Shown here in pieces: positions 58,366 through 64,000 of a stretch of 64,000 nucleotides of DNA. The first letter of the stretch is position 1. The number at the start of each line of letters is the position of its first letter. A program made the position numbers and the translations under genes. The notes below the pieces were generated by a model. The model searched no databases. It saw only the letters and a program-made list of their open reading frames with translations, and had not been told where the DNA came from. The stretch is from Micromonospora sp. WMMD1128 (GTDB lineage Bacteria; Actinomycetota; Actinomycetes; Mycobacteriales; Micromonosporaceae): NCBI RefSeq assembly GCF_027497235.1, contig NZ_CP114902.1, positions 1,935,501 to 1,999,500 of the forward strand, given 5' to 3'.

Positions 58366-59670
58366 TCACTTGCCGGTGATCTCCTTGACGCCGTCGGCGT
58401 ACGGCTTGGCGATCGTGTCGAGCACCTGGTCGGGGGACTTGGAGCCGTTGATCAGGCTCTGGAATCCGCCGACCAGCACGTCGTAGTAGCCGGGCACCGG
58501 CCAGTCCGGATAGAAGGCAAGGCCGTCCTGCTTGCTCACCGTGTTGAAGTCCTCGATCAGCTTGCGATCCTTCGCGTCCTTGATCTTGGCGGGGTCGCCG
58601 GCCACCGGGACCCCACCGTTGTTACCGATGAGATCCTGGATCTCCGGGCGCAGGGTGATGTCGATGAAGTCGGACGCCAGGCTCTTGGCCTTGCTGTTCG
58701 TCGGGACGACCCAGATGTTGCCGGACGATCCGGCGTTCAGGGTGTTGCCCGGGAACAGGAAGGTGTCCCAGTTGGCCTTCATCTCGGCCTTGAAACGGCC
58801 GTACCACCAACTGCCCGAGACGATCATCGGCGTCTTGCCCGCGATGAACGCCGTACCCATGTCCTCGGCCTTGAGACTCGCCGAGTTCTTGGCCACGTAA
58901 CCCTTCTTCACCCAGTCGGCGAAGGTGTCCGCGCCGTACTTCAGCGGGTCGGCGTGGAAGTCGACCGGGTTCTTGTAGAGCTGGTAGTTGTCGACGAACT
59001 GGCGGTCGGCCTTCGACAGGGCCAACTGGTAGAAGAGCTGCCCGGCGGGGTACTCGGCGCCGGCCATGCCCAGCGGGGTGATGTCCTTGCCGACGAAGGT
59101 GTCCATCGCGGCGGTCATCTCCGCCATGGTGGTGGGCACCTTGACGCCGTTGCGGTCGAACAGGTCCTTGTTGTAGTAGACCGTGACGTACTCGCCGTAG
59201 TTCGGCACGCCGAACCAGTTGCCCGACCCCATCACGCCCTTCTCGCTGTAGCGGGCGGTGGTCTGGAGGCTGGGGCTGAGCTTGTCGGCCCAACCGCGCT
59301 TCTCGGCCTCCTCGCTGAGGTCGGTGAGCAGGCCCTGGGACGACAGCAGGCCGGCCGTCGCGTTGCCCTTGTTGTACTCCATGATGTCCGGGCCCTCGGA
59401 CGAGTTGATGATCATACCGGCGTTCTGCTGGATCTGCTCGAACGCCTTGCGCTCGAAGCGCACCTCGACGCCCGGGTGCTCGTCCTTGAAAATCTCGATG
59501 GCCCGGTCCCAACCGATCCCCATCGCGCTGTTCTCGCTCTCGTAGTGCCAGAGCTTGAGGGTCTTGGCCCCGCTGCCGTCACCGCTGTCGTCGCCGCCGC
59601 AGGCGGCTACGGTGGTCGTCGCGGTCGCCGCCAGGGCGATCGCGGCGACGATCCGGCGGAATCGCTGCAT
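58366..59670 (-). CDS. Sugar ABC transporter substrate-binding lipoprotein
   Basis: The 434-residue start is ATG 59670 with GAGGAGG upstream. A lipoprotein signal ends in TVAAC (Cys near residue 23). It is a type 1 extracellular solute-binding protein of the CUT1 group: LKLWHYESENSAMGIGWDRAIEIFKDEHPGVEV, FGVPNYGEYVTVYYNKDLFDRNG and GSSGNIWVVPTNSKA are typical blocks. With the alpha-xylosidase it suggests xylose-containing oligosaccharides as ligand. Confidence 0.93.
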   Translation of the reverse strand: MQRFRRIVAAIALAATATTTVAACGGDDSGDGSGAKTLKLWHYESENSAMGIGWDRAIEIFKDEHPGVEVRFERKAFEQIQQNAGMIINSSEGPDIMEYNKGNATAGLLSSQGLLTDLSEEAEKRGWADKLSPSLQTTARYSEKGVMGSGNWFGVPNYGEYVTVYYNKDLFDRNGVKVPTTMAEMTAAMDTFVGKDITPLGMAGAEYPAGQLFYQLALSKADRQFVDNYQLYKNPVDFHADPLKYGADTFADWVKKGYVAKNSASLKAEDMGTAFIAGKTPMIVSGSWWYGRFKAEMKANWDTFLFPGNTLNAGSSGNIWVVPTNSKAKSLASDFIDITLRPEIQDLIGNNGGVPVAGDPAKIKDAKDRKLIEDFNTVSKQDGLAFYPDWPVPGYYDVLVGGFQSLINGSKSPDQVLDTIAKPYADGVKEITGK

Positions 59671-59710
59671 TGCTATCCTCCTCGTCGAGTATCGTGCCCG
59701 GTACTTCATT

Positions 59711-59744
59711 GGCCCGTCGTCGCGTTGCCGCGCGACGGCGGGCC
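59711..59744 (-). terminator. Hairpin terminator downstream of the LacI gene
   Basis: A 14-bp stem (59711-59724 against 59731-59744, one G-T pair) with a 6-nt loop, five bases beyond the lacI-type gene end. It separates regulator and transporter transcripts. The transporter promoter is not obvious in the remaining 40 bp, so read-through from the regulator promoter may also feed the operon. Confidence 0.55.
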
Positions 59745-59748
59745 GTTC

Positions 59749-60792
59749 CTACTGGTCAGCCGCCATCGGTTGGCGGCCTCGTGGTGCTGCGGTCGATCCC
59801 CGGATCTCCAGCGCGCACGGCAGCAGTTGCTGGTGGCGCTCGTCCCCGGCCCCGTCCAGGTGGCGTACCAGCGCCTCGACGGCGATCCGGCCCATCGCCG
59901 AGCCGGGCGACGTCATCGCGGTCAGCGCCGGGGTGGCCAGCTCGGCGACCTGCGGCGAGGTGACCATCGACACCACCGAGACGTCGTCGGGCACGGACCG
60001 CCCGCGCGCGGTCAGCTCGCCGAGGATGCCGAAGGTCGCCGCCTCGTTCATGGCCAGTACGGCGGTCAGGCCCGGCGCCCGCGTGACGGCGGTGGCAAGC
60101 GCCGCCCGGCCGCCGGCGGCGCTGTCCTCGGCCGGGATCATGACCGGTTCCAGGCCGTGGCCGGTCATGGCCGTGACGAAGGCGTCCCGGGTACGCAGAG
60201 CCGGCCCGTAACCGCTGGCCAGGGTCTCGGCCGAGTGGTTGACGTAGACGATCTGCCGGTGCCCCAGGCCCACCAGGTGCGCCACCGCCTCCCGCACGGT
60301 CTGCTCGAAGTCGATGTCGACGTAGGAGAGCCCGCCGGTGTCCCCGGTGCGTCCGATCAGCACCAGCGGCACGCCGGCCTGCTGGAGCGCGGCGACCCGC
60401 TCGTCGGCGAGTTGAACCTCCATCAGCACGACGCCGTCGAACATGCGCTGGCTGGCCAGCCGGCGCAGGGCGTCGAGGTCGCCGCCCCCGCCGACGGGGG
60501 ACAGGACCAGGTGGTAGCCGACGGCGCTGGCCGCCGCGGCGGCCCCGGTGACGAACGCCGTCTCGGTCGCGCCGAGGCCGCGCTCGTCCATCGGCAGCAG
60601 CAGGCCCAGGATCCGGCTGCGCCGACTGGCCAGGCCACGGGCCATGGCATTGGGCTGGTAGTCGAGCTCGGTCATGGCGGCGAGCACCTTGGCCCGCGTG
60701 GCCCGGGAGATCGGCCTGGTGCCGGTGAGCACGTAGGAGACGGTGCTGACCGAGACCTGGGCCAGGCGGGCGACGTCATGCATGGTGGCCAC
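59749..60792 (-). CDS. LacI-family transcriptional regulator
   Basis: The 347-residue protein starts at GTG 60792 (GGGAGG upstream) with the LacI helix-turn-helix MHDVARLAQVSVSTVSYVLTG and hinge NAMARGLASRRSR. A periplasmic-binding-type sugar domain follows (VVLMEVQLADERVAALQQAGVPLVLIGRTG). It probably represses the downstream transporter and xylosidase genes and itself through the palindrome 45 bp upstream. Confidence 0.95.
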   Translation of the reverse strand: MATMHDVARLAQVSVSTVSYVLTGTRPISRATRAKVLAAMTELDYQPNAMARGLASRRSRILGLLLPMDERGLGATETAFVTGAAAAASAVGYHLVLSPVGGGGDLDALRRLASQRMFDGVVLMEVQLADERVAALQQAGVPLVLIGRTGDTGGLSYVDIDFEQTVREAVAHLVGLGHRQIVYVNHSAETLASGYGPALRTRDAFVTAMTGHGLEPVMIPAEDSAAGGRAALATAVTRAPGLTAVLAMNEAATFGILGELTARGRSVPDDVSVVSMVTSPQVAELATPALTAMTSPGSAMGRIAVEALVRHLDGAGDERHQQLLPCALEIRGSTAAPRGRQPMAADQ

Positions 60793-60836
60793 CGCGCACC
60801 TCCCTGGGGCCGGGCGGGAACGGATTCGACCGTTCG

Positions 60837-60863
60837 TCGAACCGCTTCGACGAAGCGGTTCGA
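60837..60863. promoter_or_regulatory. Perfect 27-bp palindrome, LacI-type operator
   Basis: The arms TCGAACCGCTTCG (60837-60849) and CGAAGCGGTTCGA (60851-60863) flank a single A. Each half also resembles a 14-bp LacI-family site (TCGAACCGCTTCGA and its complement), so it can be read as two overlapping operators. It lies directly upstream of the lacI-type gene. The sequence from 60864 to 60995 holds no other recognisable element. Confidence 0.75.
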
Positions 60864-60995
60864 CAGACGCTAGGCCCCCTGTTACGGCGGCGTCAATAGT
60901 TGATGTCGAAAAGACGTCCCGTCTCGTCGTGGTGGCCGTCGCGGAGGTGATCGACGGCGAGCCGCGCGGGCGCAGAGCGGCTCGCCGGCCCTGAC

Positions 60996-61316
60996 CTAGG
61001 GATGAATGGCGATCTCGGGTCCTGCGGACGCCCGTGGTGCCACGGGCTCTCGTGACGCGGCCTGGCGACAGATGACGTCGACCAGCTCGCCGACCGTGGC
61101 CACGGTGGACGCGCGGGGGTCGTTCAGCAGGTTGACGCGGAAGCGGGCCTCCAGCGCGATCAACAGCTCCAGCGCGGCAAGCGAATCGATGTCCAGGTCC
61201 TGGACCAGGTGGTCCTCCGGTCGTAGCTCCCGGCGGACCCGCTTGATCTCCAGGAAGATCGCATCGAGCGCCGACATGACGTCGGCCTCGGTCACCGGGA
61301 CGGCAGATGTGGTCAT
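60996..61316 (-). CDS. Acyl carrier protein
   Basis: The 106-residue start is set at ATG 61316, where AAAGGTG gives a suitable ribosome site; GTG 61325 is possible. The phosphopantetheine Ser is in LDIDSLAALELLIALE near residue 44. A 20-residue Pro/Ala tail follows the domain. Next to an acyl-CoA dehydrogenase and a fatty acyl-AMP ligase, it probably carries the lipid starter of a polyketide or lipopeptide. Confidence 0.92.
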   Translation of the reverse strand: MTTSAVPVTEADVMSALDAIFLEIKRVRRELRPEDHLVQDLDIDSLAALELLIALEARFRVNLLNDPRASTVATVGELVDVICRQAASREPVAPRASAGPEIAIHP

Positions 61317-61365
61317 GGTCTTCACCTTTCGGAGGTTGATGGTCGGGCGCGCAAGACGGACGTCC

Positions 61366-62610
61366 TCATCCGAGGTCGACCAGTTCGTCGTAGCCGACGA
61401 AGTCGGGAGTCATGCCGCTGGCCACCAACTCCCACATCATCTCGTCGGTGCCGGCGCCGATACGGCCCAGCCTGGTGTCCCGCCACATCCGGCTGAGCGG
61501 GGTCTCGTCCTCGAGGTAACCGGCGCCGCCGAACAGGTGCATGCACTCGCTCATCGCCTCTTCCGCGAAACGGGTGGCGGTGACCTTGAGCGCGGCGGTC
61601 TCCCGGGGGCCACAGGCGCCGGTGACGGATACGCCCTGCGCCGCCGAGTAGACGGCGAACCGCAACGACAGCAGCCGAGCGGACAGGTCGGCCAGCCGCA
61701 GCCGGAGCGCCTGGTGCTGGAGCAACGGCCGGCCGAACTGTTCCCGCCGGTGCAGGTGTGCGGCGGCGAGGCCGGTGGCCGCGGCGACCGCGCCGACGGT
61801 CTGCCCGGCGATGGACAGCCGTTCGTGGCTCAGCCCCCAGGTCGCCACGAGGAGACCCGCGCCGGGCCGACCGACGAGTGCCTCGTCCGGCACCACGGCG
61901 TCGATCGTCATCCAGGTGGTGTCGAGTGCCGCCGTGCCGACCTTGCGCAGCCGTTTGCGGACCGACAACGCCGAGGCGGGTACGGCGAACACACCGAGGC
62001 CGCCGTCGGCCTCGCCACTGTCGTTCTCGATCCGGCACAGCAGCAGCGCGAAGTCGCACACCAGGCCCAGCGACAGGTACCTCTTCTCGCCTGTCACCCG
62101 CCAGCCGCCGCCGGGCACCCGCCGGGCGGCGGTGCGCATGCCGGTGAGGTCGGAACCGCCGGTCGGCTCGGAGGCCCCGAAGCACCCGATCAGCCTCCCG
62201 TCGAGGAGCCCGTCGAGATATTCCTGCAACAGCGGTGAGTCGCCGTAGCGCACGAGGATCGAACCGACCGTCTCCAGGCAGAGACTCACACCGACCGACA
62301 GGCCCGCATGACCGTACCGGCCGCTCTCCTCCGCGATGAGCACGCCGAGACCGGTGTCGCCGAACGGGCCCGGGTGCCAGCGTTGCCGCAACAACCGACT
62401 GCGCCCGAGGTCGGCGAGCACCTCGCGGGGAAACACGCCGCGCTCGTCGGCCGCCGCGTGCGGGGCGAAAGCGGCGCCGATCGACTCCGCGACCCGGGCC
62501 CGGGCGGCGTCCACGCGCGGGCCGAAGGGACCATCCGCGAACAGCGGCCGGTTCGGCGCCTCGCCGGTCGGGGCGATGGCGGCGGGGGCGCTAGCGTACG
62601 ACTGGCTCAC
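61366..62610 (-). CDS. Acyl-CoA dehydrogenase family protein
   Basis: The 414-residue protein starts at GTG 62610, overlapping the ligase gene stop by 20 bp. Family features: GCFGASEPTGGSDLTGMRTAARR (FAD/substrate motif near residue 145), a VTGEKRYLSLG strand, FGRPLLQHQALRLRLADLSARL and the C-terminal MHLFGGAGYLEDETPLSRMWRDTR. Such enzymes desaturate acyl chains. In ACP-linked clusters they introduce an alpha,beta or terminal double bond on acyl-ACP. Whether the substrate is CoA- or ACP-bound cannot be told. Confidence 0.9.
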   Translation of the reverse strand: MSQSYASAPAAIAPTGEAPNRPLFADGPFGPRVDAARARVAESIGAAFAPHAAADERGVFPREVLADLGRSRLLRQRWHPGPFGDTGLGVLIAEESGRYGHAGLSVGVSLCLETVGSILVRYGDSPLLQEYLDGLLDGRLIGCFGASEPTGGSDLTGMRTAARRVPGGGWRVTGEKRYLSLGLVCDFALLLCRIENDSGEADGGLGVFAVPASALSVRKRLRKVGTAALDTTWMTIDAVVPDEALVGRPGAGLLVATWGLSHERLSIAGQTVGAVAAATGLAAAHLHRREQFGRPLLQHQALRLRLADLSARLLSLRFAVYSAAQGVSVTGACGPRETAALKVTATRFAEEAMSECMHLFGGAGYLEDETPLSRMWRDTRLGRIGAGTDEMMWELVASGMTPDFVGYDELVDLG

Positions 62611-64000
62611 GGCCTGCCTCCCGGTTCTGCTCGTCGGTGTCGGTGTCGGTGTCGGTGTGGCTGGGCGTCGGCGGGTCGCCGAGCCACTCTCCGGTCAACT
62701 GCCCGGCCAGGTGGCGGCGCCACAGCAGGCGCCGGCGGGGCTTGCCGCTGGAGGTCAGGGGGATGGTGCCGCGCCTGGCCCGCAGGATCAGCACCCGGAC
62801 GGCGGACCCGGTGAACGCGCGGACCGCCTCGACGACCACGTCGAGGTGGTCACCCAGATCCCGCTCCACCACCACCAGCAACGTCGGCCGGCCGTCGACG
62901 ATGCCGCCGGCCACGACGAGGTGGCGGGGCGCGATTCCGGTACGGGCGCGCAGGTCCAGCTCCACGTCCTCGACGAAGATGCTGCGCCCGCGGAGTTTGA
63001 CGCTGTCCCCGAGGCGGCCGACCACGTACAGGTCGCCGTCGTGGAAGAAGCCGGCGTCGCCCGTGCGTAGCCACCCGCCGACCAGCCGGGCGCCGTCCCG
63101 TGACGTGGCGTCGGCGTAGCCGGCGGTTATCGACGGTCCCCGTACGGAGATCTCCCCGAACACACCGTCCGGTTGGGGCCGCCCGTCCTCGTCGACCACG
63201 TCCACCCGCAGCCCGTCGAGCGGGCGACCGCAGCTCACCTGCCAGGCCCACGGCTCGGACACCAGGTCGGTGGTGAGGACCGCCTTCCCGGTCACCTCGA
63301 CCTTGTCGTCCAGGTTCCGGCCCGGAGCGTTGGTGCGGACCATCCGCACCGGCTCGTGTCGGGACACGCCGGTGACCGCGAGGGTACCTTCGGCGAGCCC
63401 GTAGGCGGGGGTCAGCGCGCGGCTGTCGAAGCCGTGCGGTTGCAGCAGCGCGGCGAATCGCGCCAGCGCCGCCGGGTTGATCCGTTCGGCCCCGCTGACC
63501 ACCGACGTGACGCCGGAGAAGTCGAGCCCGACCAGATCGTCCGGGGTGACCCGGTCGACGACCCGCTCGAAGCCGAAGTTCGGCATGAAGATCTGGGCGT
63601 ACCGGCCGCTGCCGTACTCGGCGAGCCAGCCCCGGGTGTCGCGGACGAACTGCTGGGGCCGCATCATCGCGTGTTCCGTCTGCAGGGTCACAAGCGTCAG
63701 CAGCCCGCCGACGAGACCCATGTCGTGATAGAGCGGCAGCCAGGAGACCCCGCCGCGGTCCGTGATGCCCAGCCAGCGTTGGATCATCCGGAGGTTCGCG
63801 GCCAGGTTGTCGACGGTGATCCGTACGCCCTGCGGGCGTCCCAGCGAGCCCGAGGTGAACTGCAGGACGGCCAGTTCGCCGTGCGCACGCGGCACCGCCC
63901 CGGCGTCGCCGTAGGCCGGCGCCAGCACGGTGGTCTGCTGGCCGGCCTGGCGCACGCCGGCCAGCAACACGTCGCGGTGGTCGTCCGACGCGATCGCGAA
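62591..64000 (-). CDS. Fatty acyl-AMP ligase (FAAL-like), N-terminal part outside window
   Basis: The frame is open to the last base, so the first part lies beyond the window; 469 residues are visible. ANL-superfamily motifs: LQFTSGSLGRPQGVRITVDNLAAN, SWLPLYHDMGLVGGLL (typical of FAALs), TPAYGLAEGTLAVTG, GWLRTGDAGFFHDGDLYVVGRLGDSVKLRG and the C-terminal LTSSGKPRRRLLW. FAALs adenylate fatty acids and load them on an ACP, here probably the small ACP two genes downstream. The C-terminus carries a Thr-Asp repeat. Confidence 0.92.
   Translation of the reverse strand, partial: FAIASDDHRDVLLAGVRQAGQQTTVLAPAYGDAGAVPRAHGELAVLQFTSGSLGRPQGVRITVDNLAANLRMIQRWLGITDRGGVSWLPLYHDMGLVGGLLTLVTLQTEHAMMRPQQFVRDTRGWLAEYGSGRYAQIFMPNFGFERVVDRVTPDDLVGLDFSGVTSVVSGAERINPAALARFAALLQPHGFDSRALTPAYGLAEGTLAVTGVSRHEPVRMVRTNAPGRNLDDKVEVTGKAVLTTDLVSEPWAWQVSCGRPLDGLRVDVVDEDGRPQPDGVFGEISVRGPSITAGYADATSRDGARLVGGWLRTGDAGFFHDGDLYVVGRLGDSVKLRGRSIFVEDVELDLRARTGIAPRHLVVAGGIVDGRPTLLVVVERDLGDHLDVVVEAVRAFTGSAVRVLILRARRGTIPLTSSGKPRRRLLWRRHLAGQLTGEWLGDPPTPSHTDTDTDTDEQNREAGREPVVR
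62635..62658. repeat. Hexanucleotide repeat (CGGTGT)4 inside the FAAL gene
   Basis: Four perfect tandem copies of CGGTGT encode a (Thr-Asp) repeat near the C-terminus of the ligase. Because the unit is six bases, slippage would change length without breaking the frame. The tail lies outside the catalytic fold. Confidence 0.8.

Noticed and set aside
1..64000. CRISPR arrays, tRNA genes, insertion sequences, prophage genes or an attachment site.
   Set aside because: No regularly spaced repeats, cloverleaf-like sequences, transposase or integrase motifs were seen on either strand.

Overview
The window is high-GC actinobacterial DNA: G/C-rich third codon positions, GTG and TTG starts, ATGA/GTGA gene overlaps, a GlnR-like box and a CBM2-type secreted protein. 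The overall content looks most like Micromonosporaceae (Micromonospora or Salinispora type). That placement is an inference from style and gene content; no rRNA or other phylogenetic marker is present.

Region 1 (start to about 29.2 kb) is one large biosynthetic gene cluster, entered in its middle. A plus-strand group holds the end of a KS-AT-ACP polyketide synthase, a thioesterase-like protein with Cys at the nucleophile position, and a free-standing adenylation protein with a clear serine code. A tightly overlapped minus-strand operon (about 14.2 down to 5.0 kb) encodes a chorismatase, a PabA/TrpG amidotransferase, a HemN/HemW-like radical SAM enzyme, a PabB/TrpE-like synthase, an O-carbamoyltransferase, a PhzE-like fused aminodeoxyisochorismate synthase and an unrecognised propeller-like protein. 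Then come an acyltransferase of the BioF2/FemX-like GNAT group, an MFS exporter and, on the minus strand, a YbaK-type aminoacyl-tRNA deacylase. A ten-gene plus-strand operon (17.8 to 29.2 kb) carries a second HemN-like radical SAM enzyme, an amino-acid permease, the two enzymes of 2,3-diaminopropionate (Dap) synthesis (SbnA/SbnB type), an AurF-type diiron N-oxygenase, an altered ornithine-carbamoyltransferase homologue, a small unknown protein, an ATP-grasp ligase, a second O-carbamoyltransferase and a second MFS exporter. Together they suggest a carbamoylated, N-oxygenated peptide/polyketide hybrid built from serine, Dap (probably ureidoalanine) and an amino-chorismate unit. I do not recognise the product.

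Region 2 (29.3 to 32.1 kb) is a large secreted PIG-L family deacetylase, convergent with the cluster and separated from it by a strong hairpin. Region 3 (32.2 to 44.2 kb) is a nitrogen-scavenging island: ureABC-FGD, a MarR regulator, a binding-protein-like putative urea/amide sensor without a signal peptide, and a urtABCDE urea ABC transporter. The transporter is preceded by a complex control region containing a promoter with an overlapping inverted repeat, a hairpin and a GlnR-like box. Region 4 (44.2 to 46.1 kb) has a small membrane protein and a secreted protein of unknown role.

Region 5 (46.1 to 51.3 kb) is a conflict- or signalling-type module: a hypothetical protein, an ECF-like sigma factor and a Tat-exported subtilisin on the minus strand, divergent from a TPR-CHAT caspase-like protease. 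Region 6 (51.4 to 54.2 kb) has a CBM2-linked GH5-like protein that appears to have lost both catalytic glutamates, a frameshifted TetR remnant and a small unknown protein. Region 7 (54.2 to 60.9 kb) is a xylo-oligosaccharide operon: a LacI regulator with a perfect 27-bp operator, a binding lipoprotein, two permeases and a GH31 alpha-xylosidase. Region 8 (61.0 kb to the end) is an acyl carrier protein, an acyl-CoA dehydrogenase and a truncated fatty acyl-AMP ligase on the minus strand, probably the edge of a second cluster making a lipid-started product.

I found no tRNA or rRNA genes, CRISPR arrays, insertion sequences or phage genes.
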